A stretch of DNA of 10,736 bases from Treponema sp. (GCA_012513125.1 JAAZCS010000188.1:1-10736); one strand, 5' to 3'. Positions 1 to 5,910 are shown, counted from the stretch's first letter. The notes: generated by a model from the sequence alone, not told the origin. Numbers and translations are program-made.

Positions 1-384
1 AGCTCGCACAGCAGGATTTGACTCATTCAATTTCATACCGGCAACAGCAACAATTCTTGAAGCAAAATTCTTCGCCCACTCTTCACCTTGATTTTCTAGC
101 AAATATATAATCAATGGCAAATCCAAATTGGTGTAATGTTCCATCAGAATCAAGCCACGTTTTCCATCTTTTGTAACTGATTCATAAAAAGATTTAAAAT
201 TTTCAACATTATTTAATCCAGAACCTTTCTGAAGATTTTCTGTCATCAAAGAATAAAGATATTTTCTAGATTCAAGATTAGCTTCTTCATATACTTTAGA
301 TTCGTCAATTTTTGATGCTGCCTTTGATATCTTCAATAATTCAGCAAAATATTGTCCGTATTTCTCTTTTAGGATTGTTCCCAT
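1..384 (-). CDS. Probable glycerolipid acyltransferase, N-terminal 128 residues (partial)
   Basis: The gene runs off the left edge; only its first 128 codons are present, starting at the ATG at 384. An AGAGG ribosome binding site (complement of 393-397) sits 8 nt upstream and supports this start. The N-terminus (residues 1-75) is helical and charged with no signal peptide. Residues 78-90 read LILMEHYTNLDLP, which contains H83-x4-D88, the catalytic HX4D motif of glycerol-3-phosphate and lysophosphatidate acyltransferases. A segment resembling IVAVAG follows at residues 111-116, in about the place where chloroplast/chlamydial-type GPATs carry their IxxVAGD strand. If correct, the enzyme acylates a glycerol phosphate at the inner membrane face during phospholipid synthesis. 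The later acyltransferase motifs (including the substrate-binding GxxxxxR-type one) lie outside the window, so the family call rests on one motif plus layout. It is transcribed divergently from the HAD gene. Confidence 0.5.
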   Translation of the reverse strand, partial: MGTILKEKYGQYFAELLKISKAASKIDESKVYEEANLESRKYLYSLMTENLQKGSGLNNVENFKSFYESVTKDGKRGLILMEHYTNLDLPLIIYLLENQGEEWAKNFASRIVAVAGMKLNESNPAVRA

Positions 385-404
385 TTACAAAACCTCTTGT
401 ACAT

Positions 405-433
405 ATATTAAAAAGAATAAACTCTAGTCCGAA
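405..433 (-). promoter_or_regulatory. Candidate promoter of the acyltransferase gene
   Basis: On the minus strand, TTCGGA (complement of 428-433) and TAATAT (complement of 405-410) are 17 nt apart and lie just upstream of the AGAGG ribosome binding site. The -35 matches the consensus at only 3 of 6 positions, so this is a weak prediction based on spacing and position. Confidence 0.3.
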
Positions 434-456
434 ATATAAAACATTTTTGGATTATA

Positions 457-465
457 TGCTATACT
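457..465 (+). promoter_or_regulatory. Extended -10 promoter of the HAD phosphatase gene
   Basis: TGCTATACT is a TG-extended -10 element with TATACT at 460-465. It is followed by seven bases (466-472) and then the ATG. Normal initiation about 7 nt after the -10 would begin at or one base before the start codon, giving a leaderless mRNA. No good -35 is visible 17 nt upstream (sequence TAAAAC), which fits an extended -10 promoter. A T-rich stretch at 444-448 lies upstream. Confidence 0.5.
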
Positions 466-472
466 TTGCAAA

Positions 473-1162
473 ATGCAAATAAATCATATACTTTTTGACT
501 TGGACAACACAATTTATCCTTCTTCATCACAAATGAATGACGGAATTACAAAAAGAATGCTTGAGTGTGTTGCTAACTTCTTTAATATTTCATTTGAAGA
601 AGCAATTGAATACAGAAGAAAAAACATCACTCATTATTCAACTACACTCGAATGGCTACGAAATGCAGGTTTAACTGATGTTGAAAAATTCTTGGCATAT
701 GTTCATCCACAAAATGAAGCAGACGAATTGAAAGAACAGCCAAAATTACGAGAATTCCTTCTTTCTTTAGATTATCCAAAATCCATATTAACTAACGCCC
801 CAAGAGAACACGCACAACGAGTTTTATCAAAACTGGGAGTGGAAGATTTATTTGAATCAATTACAGACATCAGAGACGCAGATTTTTTCGGCAAACCTTA
901 TCCTCAATCATACAAAGCAGCATTGGCAAAAGTTCATGCAGATATAGAGACAACTCTTTTTTTGGATGATATGCAGAAATATGTTGACGGATGGAAAAAT
1001 TTAGGCGGAACGGCTATTCTTATTGGAAATGAAAACGGAAGACCTTTATCTTTCAATGCGGAATCAGTTCAAATCTCCGAAAATTCAAAAAAAGGTCTCA
1101 TTATAAATTTGCCAAGCATCTACGAGCTCAAAATAAAAAATGGTTTTCTTTTAAATGAGTAG
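473..1162 (+). CDS. HAD-family pyrimidine 5'-nucleotidase-like phosphatase
   Basis: This is a complete 229-residue cytosolic haloacid dehalogenase phosphatase of the SDT1/YjjG type. Motif I is FDLDNTIYP with nucleophile D9 and general acid/base D11. Motif II is ILTNAP with T107 and N108, motif III is K141 in GKPYPQSY, and motif IV is D165-D166 in LFLDD, the Mg2+ ligands. The helical cap (about residues 16-95) follows motif I directly, and the text around motif I (YPSSSQM) and after motif IV resembles the pyrimidine 5'-nucleotidase subfamily. The family dephosphorylates UMP/CMP or related small phosphates; the exact substrate cannot be read from sequence. The start is fixed by motif I only eight residues downstream. 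No Shine-Dalgarno is present and the -10 element ends 7 nt before the ATG, so the message is probably leaderless. tRNA-Ala begins 35 nt after the stop. Confidence 0.85.
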   Translation: MQINHILFDLDNTIYPSSSQMNDGITKRMLECVANFFNISFEEAIEYRRKNITHYSTTLEWLRNAGLTDVEKFLAYVHPQNEADELKEQPKLREFLLSLDYPKSILTNAPREHAQRVLSKLGVEDLFESITDIRDADFFGKPYPQSYKAALAKVHADIETTLFLDDMQKYVDGWKNLGGTAILIGNENGRPLSFNAESVQISENSKKGLIINLPSIYELKIKNGFLLNE

Positions 1163-1190
1163 TTTTTTTTTGGCAAAAAGTTTATATTAT
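1163..1190 (+). promoter_or_regulatory. Candidate tRNA-Ala promoter: T9 tract plus TATTAT
   Basis: A run of nine T (1163-1171) starts right after the HAD stop codon. Thirteen bases later comes TATTAT (1185-1190), which ends exactly 7 nt before the first tRNA base. The T tract falls at the -35 position. TTGGCA (1170-1175) looks like a -35 box but is only 9 nt from the -10 and so is unlikely to pair with it. The T tract might also help end HAD transcription, but no stem precedes it. Confidence 0.45.
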
Positions 1191-1197
1191 AAAAAAC

Positions 1198-1270
1198 GGG
1201 GCATTAGCTCACCTGGTAGAGCGTGTGGTTCGCAATCATAAGGTAGTCGGTTCAAGTCCGATATGCTCCA
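1198..1270 (+). tRNA. tRNA-Ala (anticodon CGC)
   Basis: The 73 bases fold as a full cloverleaf. The acceptor stem is GGGGCAT paired with ATGCTCC, the D arm GCTC-ACCTGGTA-GAGC, the anticodon arm TGTGG-TTCGCAA-TCATA, the variable loop AGGTA, the T arm GTCGG-TTCAAGT-CCGAT, and the discriminator A. The anticodon CGC reads GCG, and the third acceptor pair is G3-U70, the classic alanine identity element, so two independent features agree on Ala. CCA is not encoded (the next bases are TAA). Odd points: the anticodon stem has two G-U pairs (28-42 and 31-39), the T stem has G49-U65, and positions 15 and 48 are C and A rather than the usual Levitt pair. The PfkB kinase ATG lies 12 nt downstream. Confidence 0.92.
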
Positions 1271-1282
1271 TAAGTCAGATTT

Positions 1283-2188
1283 ATGTTAAAATTTCTTACA
1301 ATTTGTTTAAGCACAACAATTCAACGCACAATCACTTTTCCATCAGTTACTCTTGAAGCTGTTAATCGTTCAGATAAATACAGAATAGATGCTTCTGGAA
1401 AGGCTATTAATACAGCAAGAGTATTAAATCAATTGGAAAAAAGCTCAGCTAAAATCATCTGTCCTCTTGGAATAAACAATAAAGACGAGTTCTTATCGTT
1501 AATAAAAAAAGATGATTTAGAAATTGAATACACACAAACATCAGGAAATATCCGAGAATGTTGGACACTTCTTGATTCATGCAAAAAAACTACAACAGAA
1601 TTAGTTGTCAGCGAACCTCTTTTAAATGGGGATTTCAAACAAAATGAAGATGAAATCTTGCAAAAAATTGATGACAACGTTTCAAATGTCAATTGCATCA
1701 TTCTATCTGGAAGCAAACCTTTAATTTGGAGTGAAAAACTTGTTGTTGAAATTGCAAAAAGGGCTATAACTAACAAAAAGATTTTTCTTGCAGATTACTG
1801 TGGAAAAGATTTAATCAATACTATTAATAATTACGTTCCATCAATAATCAAAATAAATGATGAGGAATTCTGCAAAACTTTTAATCTAGAATTTCCAATA
1901 AAAGATAATTTATTAAAAGAAAAAATCATAAAAAAAAGCGAAGCACTAAATAATATTATAGTTGTCACTAGAGGAATAAAATCTACATACGCAGCCGAAA
2001 ACGGTATTTTTTATGAATGTGCTATCGAAAAAGTACAAGCCATAAATACAACTGCATGCGGAGATTCTTTCAATGCCGGTTTTATTTTTGAATACTTATC
2101 TTCAAAAGATATTTCTGCATCCCTAAAAAAAGGAACTTGGTGTGCAGCAAGAAATGCTGAACGAGAATGCCCTGGAACAATTATCTAA
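1283..2188 (+). CDS. PfkB-family sugar or sugar-phosphate kinase
   Basis: This complete 301-residue ribokinase-fold protein is closest in layout to 1-phosphofructokinase/tagatose-6-phosphate kinases. Residues 4-22 form the first strand and the segment equivalent to the LNPAIDRT region of 1-phosphofructokinase (here CLSTTIQRTITFP), so the ATG at 1283 is needed. Other landmarks are ASGKAINTARVL (37-48) at the PfkB signature 1 position, LSGS (141-144), IKINDEE (189-195) matching the KPNxxE helix, VVTRG (227-231), and TTACGDSFNAGF (256-267) with probable catalytic base D261. Both signatures deviate: signature 1 has SGKA where GGKG is usual, and signature 2 has ACGD where GAGD is usual. The enzyme probably phosphorylates a sugar or sugar phosphate with ATP in the cytosol; its substrate is unknown. 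There is no Shine-Dalgarno and the ATG lies 12 nt after tRNA-Ala, so it is probably co-transcribed with the tRNA. A GH43 glycosidase follows 76 nt later. Confidence 0.82.
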   Translation: MLKFLTICLSTTIQRTITFPSVTLEAVNRSDKYRIDASGKAINTARVLNQLEKSSAKIICPLGINNKDEFLSLIKKDDLEIEYTQTSGNIRECWTLLDSCKKTTTELVVSEPLLNGDFKQNEDEILQKIDDNVSNVNCIILSGSKPLIWSEKLVVEIAKRAITNKKIFLADYCGKDLINTINNYVPSIIKINDEEFCKTFNLEFPIKDNLLKEKIIKKSEALNNIIVVTRGIKSTYAAENGIFYECAIEKVQAINTTACGDSFNAGFIFEYLSSKDISASLKKGTWCAARNAERECPGTII

Positions 2189-2201
2189 GTACTTTTTCTT
2201 A

Positions 2202-2229
2202 TTGAATTTATCATTATTTACTATATTAT
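2202..2229 (+). promoter_or_regulatory. Candidate promoter of the GH43 gene
   Basis: TTGAAT (2202-2207) and TATTAT (2224-2229) are separated by 16 nt in the 76-base gap after the kinase gene. An alternative -10, TATATT (2222-2227), overlaps it. An AAGG ribosome binding site (2253-2256) lies 8 nt before the GH43 ATG. No hairpin terminator is seen after the kinase, so read-through from the upstream genes is also possible. Confidence 0.35.
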
Positions 2230-2264
2230 TAACTAAAATATTTTAACTAAATAAGGTAAAAAAA

Positions 2265-3236
2265 ATGATTGAAAAAAAACCTCTTGTAAAAGATTTGTAC
2301 ACAGCTGATCCTTCAGCTCATGTGTTTAACAACAAAATTTATATTTACCCATCTCACGATCAAGATGCTGACTTAGAAAATAATGATAATGGTGATCAAT
2401 ACAACATGGTTGACTATCACGTTTATGAAATGGATGATACAGAACACTATCCAAAAGACTGTGGATGTGTTTTAAAACTTGAAGACATTCCTTGGGCTTC
2501 AAAACAAGTTTGGGCACCTGATTGTGTTGAAAAAGACGGCAAATATTATTTTGTTTTTCCGGCTCGCGACAAAAACAATATGTTTAGAATAGGAATTGCA
2601 ACAGGAAACAATCCTGCAGGTCCATTTAAGGCAGAAGAAAAACCAATAGAAGGAACTTATAGTATTGATCCATGTATGTTCCCTGATAACGACGGAAAAT
2701 ATTATCTAACTTTTGGTGGATTATGGGGCGGTCAACTAGACCAGTACAAAGATAACAAATGGAGTGCTGACAATAAAGAGCCAAAGGGAAAAGAACCTGC
2801 AAAATGCCCAAAAATAGCTCTAATGAAAGACGATTTGCTCTCTTTAAAAGAAGAACCAAGAGACTTGGTAATTATTGATAAAAATGGAAAACCTCTTGAA
2901 GGTGCGGATGAAGATAGACGTTATTTTGAAGATCCTTGGCTTTTCAAAAAAGGTGATACTTATTATTTTACATATTCAACAGGAACTACACATAAAATTT
3001 GTTGGGCAACATCAAAAACTGTTTACGGTCCTTACACATATGGTGGTGTAATTCTAACCCCTGTTTTGGGCTGGACAACACATCATTCAATTTTGGAATA
3101 CAATGGAAAATGGTATATGTTCTATCATGACTGCGAATTATCAAATGGAGTAAATCAAAAAAGAAATATTAAATTCTGTTCAATTGAATTTGATTCTGAA
3201 GGAAATATTAAAACCATTGATGGAAGTTTGAAATAA
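2265..3236 (+). CDS. GH43-family glycosidase, cytoplasmic (beta-xylosidase / arabinofuranosidase type)
   Basis: This is a complete 323-residue, single-domain five-bladed beta-propeller glycoside hydrolase. The three GH43 catalytic carboxylates can be placed: general base D15 in LYTADPSAHV, the pKa-modulating D135 in TYSIDPCMF, and general acid E222 in RRYFEDPWLF. H273/H274 in WTTHHSI are likely the central histidine ligand region seen in the family. Blade-type repeats include DGKYYFVFPA (91-100), DGKYYLTFGG (143-152), DTYYFTYSTG (231-240) and GKWYMFYHDC (281-290). GH43 enzymes invert configuration and release xylose or arabinose from xylo- or arabino-oligosaccharides. There is no signal peptide and no C-terminal beta-sandwich, so it likely acts in the cytosol on imported short oligosaccharides. 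The exact subfamily and sugar are not certain. An AAGG site 8 nt upstream supports the start. A bidirectional terminator follows 11 nt after the stop codon. Confidence 0.88.
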   Translation: MIEKKPLVKDLYTADPSAHVFNNKIYIYPSHDQDADLENNDNGDQYNMVDYHVYEMDDTEHYPKDCGCVLKLEDIPWASKQVWAPDCVEKDGKYYFVFPARDKNNMFRIGIATGNNPAGPFKAEEKPIEGTYSIDPCMFPDNDGKYYLTFGGLWGGQLDQYKDNKWSADNKEPKGKEPAKCPKIALMKDDLLSLKEEPRDLVIIDKNGKPLEGADEDRRYFEDPWLFKKGDTYYFTYSTGTTHKICWATSKTVYGPYTYGGVILTPVLGWTTHHSILEYNGKWYMFYHDCELSNGVNQKRNIKFCSIEFDSEGNIKTIDGSLK

Positions 3237-3247
3237 ACAGATTCAAT

Positions 3248-3283
3248 AAAAAAAGCAGCTTATTTTGTAAGCTGCTTTTTTTT
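3248..3283. terminator. Bidirectional intrinsic terminator between GH43 and the tRNA
   Basis: GCAGCTTA (3255-3262), loop TTTTG, TAAGCTGC (3268-3275) form a perfect 8-bp stem. It is flanked by seven A upstream (3248-3254) and eight T downstream (3276-3283), so the A and T runs can extend the stem and each strand has a U tract after the hairpin. It serves the GH43 gene on plus and the tRNA/ANTAR/glmS transcript on minus. Its T run reaches the last base of the tRNA, so on the minus strand the hairpin directly follows the tRNA 3' end. Confidence 0.9.
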
Positions 3284-3356
3284 GGGCCGTCTAGGACTTG
3301 AACCTAGGACCAAAGGATTATGAGTCCTCTGCTCTAACCAACTGAGCTAATGGCCC
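3283..3356 (-). tRNA. tRNA with CAU anticodon, probably tRNA-Ile2 (lysidine type)
   Basis: The 74 bases fold as a cloverleaf: acceptor GGGCCAT with ACGGCCC, D arm GCTC-AGTTGGTTA-GAGC, anticodon arm GAGGA-CTCATAA-TCCTT, variable loop TGGTC, T arm CTAGG-TTCAAGT-CCTAG, discriminator A. CAU can mean initiator Met, elongator Met or Ile2. Initiator is unlikely because position 1 pairs with 72 (G-C) and the anticodon stem lacks the three G-C pairs. C4-G69 and C5-G68, known positive determinants for TilS lysidine synthase in E. coli tRNA-Ile2, are present, and the TTGGTC and TTCAAGTCC segments resemble E. coli Ile2. Elongator Met remains possible. The acceptor stem has an A6-C67 mismatch. CCA is not encoded. 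Confidence 0.85.
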
Positions 3357-3363
3357 GAATTGG

Positions 3364-3393
3364 ATTATAAGTTATCATATTGTAAAAAAAAAA
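3364..3393 (-). promoter_or_regulatory. Promoter of the CAU tRNA: perfect TATAAT plus T10 tract
   Basis: On the minus strand TATAAT (complement of 3364-3369) ends 7 nt before the first tRNA base. Fourteen bases upstream of it is a ten-T run (complement of 3384-3393), which covers the -35 position; no TTGACA-like box sits at the correct spacing. The same T run lies 14 nt after the ANTAR stop codon but has no preceding stem, so it is a poor terminator by itself. Confidence 0.6.
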
Positions 3394-3406
3394 TCAATTG
3401 CCTAAG

Positions 3407-4000
3407 CTATCTATCTGGAAAATTTGTTGTTTCATAAGTCTTCAAGATGTTTTCAGAAATTTCTGTTTTACTCAATCTTAAGTTCATTGCTTGTTTTTCT
3501 ATATATTTATGAGCCTGCGTTTCAGTCATATTCAAATATTGGATTAAAACACACTTTGCTCTATTAATCATTTTTTCGTCTTGAATTTCTTTTTTATAAT
3601 TTTGCGATTCACTATAAATATCACAATATCTTTTTTTTGTTGAAATAATGAAATTTACAATCTGATTAAATTCTTCTTGTGAATAATTGACTTTTAATTT
3701 ATAAACACAAAAATTAGTTAATTCATTTTCAACACTGGAATTCTCATCTTCAATATAAAGTATTCCAGCTTTTGTTTTTTCAATTATAGTTTTTATAAAA
3801 GAGAGCAAATCTTCATCTAGTTCTTTTTGAATAATTACAATATCTAATTCATTTATTCTATTTTCTAGAGTTTTAATCACACTTTGAGCCTGAATTAACG
3901 TTTCCGCTCGGTTTACATCACATTCAACGGTTTGCAGTATTTTCTTTTCAAGAGAAATGCTCTTTTTCGGTGAATTATTTAAGATTAAAACTCTATTCAT
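3407..4000 (-). CDS. ANTAR-domain RNA-binding protein with pseudo-receiver N-terminus
   Basis: This complete 197-residue protein has two parts. Residues 1-120 alternate short hydrophobic strands and helices like a CheY receiver, but the phosphorylation pocket is gone. The strand-1 acidic pair is N8-N9, and the phospho-acceptor position after strand 3 is Q58 (DIVIIQKE). A lysine after strand 5 (K103 or K101) may remain. Residues 121-140 are a likely helical linker. Residues 140-190 match the ANTAR three-helix domain: MINRAKCVL (R147, A148, K149), ETQAHKYIEKQAM (E160 to M172, with H164 where Tyr is more usual) and a serine-started last helix. ANTAR proteins typically bind paired six-base-loop hairpins in mRNA leaders and prevent termination. 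The gene starts 9 nt after glmS and likely shares its transcript. No strong Shine-Dalgarno is seen. Its RNA target is unknown, and without an Asp it is probably controlled by a ligand or partner rather than a kinase. Confidence 0.8.
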   Translation of the reverse strand: MNRVLILNNSPKKSISLEKKILQTVECDVNRAETLIQAQSVIKTLENRINELDIVIIQKELDEDLLSFIKTIIEKTKAGILYIEDENSSVENELTNFCVYKLKVNYSQEEFNQIVNFIISTKKRYCDIYSESQNYKKEIQDEKMINRAKCVLIQYLNMTETQAHKYIEKQAMNLRLSKTEISENILKTYETTNFPDR

Positions 4001-4009
4001 AGATTTTTC

Positions 4010-5854
4010 TTACTCTACAGTAACACTTTTTGCCAAATTTCTTGGTTGGTCAGGATTATATCCTTTTAAAACTGAACAGTAATAAGCAAACAATTGAGAA
4101 GGAATAATCGTCAAAATTGAAGAGAGAACATTATCGCATTCAGGAATCTCAAATATTTCATCAGCCTTATCTTTGAATGAGCCTGTTTTATCTTGAGTGA
4201 TAACCAGAACAGACGCCCCACGAGTTTTTACTTCAACCATATTGGAACCAATTTTGTCATACAACGATGGCTCTGAAGCAATCGCAACAACTAATGTGGA
4301 TGAATCAATTAGGGCAATAGGGCCGTGTTTTAATTCACCAGCGGCAAACGCTTCTGAATGCATGTAGCTAACTTCTTTTAGTTTTAAGGCACTTTCCAAA
4401 CTTGTTGCACTGTCGAATTGGCGTCCAATGTAGAAAATCTTATTTTTATTCAATTGTAAAGATGCAGTTTTTTGAATTACCTCTTTATTATCAAGTATTG
4501 TCTGAATTTTTGACGGAATTTCACGAAGATTATTCAAATATTGAGTTACTTGTTGTGATGAAAGAGTTGACCTTTCTTTTGCAGCTTTTATTGCCAATAA
4601 ATACAAACAGGTCAGTTGTGTTGTATAGGCTTTTGTAGATGCAACGGCAATTTCTGGGCCCGCCCATGTGTAAATAACTTCATCGGCTTCGCGTGAAATT
4701 GTTGCTCCGACACAATTTGTTATTGCAATAACTTTTACACCTTGAGCTTTTGCAAGTCTTAATGCACTTATTGAATCCGCTGTTTCACCAGATTGGCTAA
4801 TAACTATAAAAATATCATCTTTATCTAAAATGGGATTCATATATCTGAATTCTGATGCAACTTCAACATCGACTCTTAATCTTGCTAATTTTTCAAATGC
4901 ATATTTTGCAACTACACCTGCATGATAAGCAGTTCCGCAAGCTGTAATAACAACTCTTTTTGCAGATTTCCATCCTTCATTCATCTTCATTTCTTCAAAA
5001 TTGACATCAAAAGGAACATTGTTTTTATCAACAACGATTCGTGGACGAATTGTATCAAGGATTGCTTTTGGTTGTTCATGAATCTCTTTTAGCATAAAAT
5101 GAGGATATCCATTCTTTTCTGCAGATTCCAAACTCCAATCGATATGAATTGGCTTCTTTATTATTTTTTCACCATCTGTATTAAATAAATCAACATGATC
5201 TAAATACAAAACAGCGATTTCTTTTTCTTCTAGATAATAAACGTCTCTTGTATATTCCAAAAGAGGTGGAACATCTGATGCTATAAAATTTTCGCCATCG
5301 CCTAAACCCACAACAAGAGGGCTTTCTTTACGAACTGCAATAATTCTGTCCGGATAATCTTTACAAAGAACTGCAATAGCATACGAACCTTCTAACACGC
5401 GTAATGTTGCAAGAACTGCCTCAAAAATATTGTTCAACTTTTCATAATTTTGAGTTATTAATTCTACTACAACTTCAGTATCTGTTTGAGTTTTAAAAAC
5501 AAAACCTTGAGCCTGCAATTTATTCTTTAGTTCTGCATAGTTTTCTATAATTCCATTATGAACAATAGAAATTGTACCTTTTTCATTTGAATGAGGATGA
5601 GCATTTGTATCGCTTGGTTCACCGTGAGTAGCCCATCTTGTGTGACCTATTCCCACACTTCCTTTTATTGTTTCATTTGCAATTTTTTCTTCAAGGACTT
5701 TTAAGGCACCTTTCGATTTTCTTACTAATATGTTTTCGCCATCAAGAATTGCGATTCCTGCCGAATCATAACCACGATATTCAAGTTTTCTTAATGCATT
5801 TATTAATACTGTAGAAGCCTGTCTATTTCCAACGTAACCAACTATTCCGCACAT
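4010..5854 (-). CDS. glmS: Glutamine-fructose-6-phosphate aminotransferase (isomerizing)
   Basis: The 614-residue enzyme makes glucosamine-6-phosphate from fructose-6-phosphate and glutamine, the first step to UDP-GlcNAc for cell envelope and other amino sugars. The N-terminal glutaminase domain (1 to about 240) starts MCGIVGY; C2 becomes the N-terminal nucleophile after Met removal, which fixes the start. R73 (HTRWATHG), N100-G101 and D125 (TDTE) form the glutamine pocket. Two SIS sugar-isomerase domains follow (about 290-430 and 463-605): SQSGET (353-358), E494, H510 (ELKHGP), and K609 in the C-terminal NLAKSVTVE, equivalent to E. coli K603. The length is close to E. coli GlmS (609). The gene has its own promoter after mnmE and a 50-nt leader with a distant ribosome binding site. 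The ANTAR gene follows 9 nt downstream. Confidence 0.98.
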   Translation of the reverse strand: MCGIVGYVGNRQASTVLINALRKLEYRGYDSAGIAILDGENILVRKSKGALKVLEEKIANETIKGSVGIGHTRWATHGEPSDTNAHPHSNEKGTISIVHNGIIENYAELKNKLQAQGFVFKTQTDTEVVVELITQNYEKLNNIFEAVLATLRVLEGSYAIAVLCKDYPDRIIAVRKESPLVVGLGDGENFIASDVPPLLEYTRDVYYLEEKEIAVLYLDHVDLFNTDGEKIIKKPIHIDWSLESAEKNGYPHFMLKEIHEQPKAILDTIRPRIVVDKNNVPFDVNFEEMKMNEGWKSAKRVVITACGTAYHAGVVAKYAFEKLARLRVDVEVASEFRYMNPILDKDDIFIVISQSGETADSISALRLAKAQGVKVIAITNCVGATISREADEVIYTWAGPEIAVASTKAYTTQLTCLYLLAIKAAKERSTLSSQQVTQYLNNLREIPSKIQTILDNKEVIQKTASLQLNKNKIFYIGRQFDSATSLESALKLKEVSYMHSEAFAAGELKHGPIALIDSSTLVVAIASEPSLYDKIGSNMVEVKTRGASVLVITQDKTGSFKDKADEIFEIPECDNVLSSILTIIPSQLFAYYCSVLKGYNPDQPRNLAKSVTVE

Positions 5855-5904
5855 ATAATTATTTAGAAAATCTAATCGATTCTCTTTCCTCCGAATATAA
5901 AATT
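5855..5904 (-). promoter_or_regulatory. glmS leader with Shine-Dalgarno 33 nt from the ATG
   Basis: The leader inferred from the promoter is about 50 nt. Its only strong Shine-Dalgarno, GGAGG (complement of 5888-5892), ends 33 nt before the GlmS ATG instead of the usual 5-9. Between them TTAGA-TTT-TCTAA (complement of 5863-5875) can form a small 5-bp hairpin, and the rest is AT-rich. No ATG, GTG or TTG lies close behind the GGAGG that could start a leader peptide. The leader is too short to hold a glmS ribozyme. Confidence 0.55.
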
Positions 5905-5910
5905 TTCAAA

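Noticed and set aside
1170..1190. TTGGCA as -35 box for the tRNA-Ala promoter
   Set aside because: It is 9 nt from TATTAT and 12 nt from TATAAA, both far shorter than a workable spacer.
1429..1776. 115-codon minus-strand frame inside the kinase gene
   Set aside because: It lies wholly within a PfkB gene with recognizable motifs and has no homology cue or start signal of its own.
2626..2859. Open frames opposite or within GH43, glmS, mnmE and the secreted-protein gene
   Set aside because: They overlap well-supported genes, lack ribosome binding sites and show low-complexity, unnatural composition; they are shadow frames.
1198..3356. Genomic island inserted between the two tRNA genes
   Set aside because: No integrase, no repeated tRNA 3' end or att-like direct repeat, and base composition is like the flanks; the kinase and GH43 genes look like ordinary local genes.
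3357..3406. Intrinsic terminator after the ANTAR gene using the T10 tract
   Set aside because: No stable stem precedes the T run on the minus strand. The perfect hairpin at 3255-3275, after the tRNA, is the better terminator for the whole transcript.
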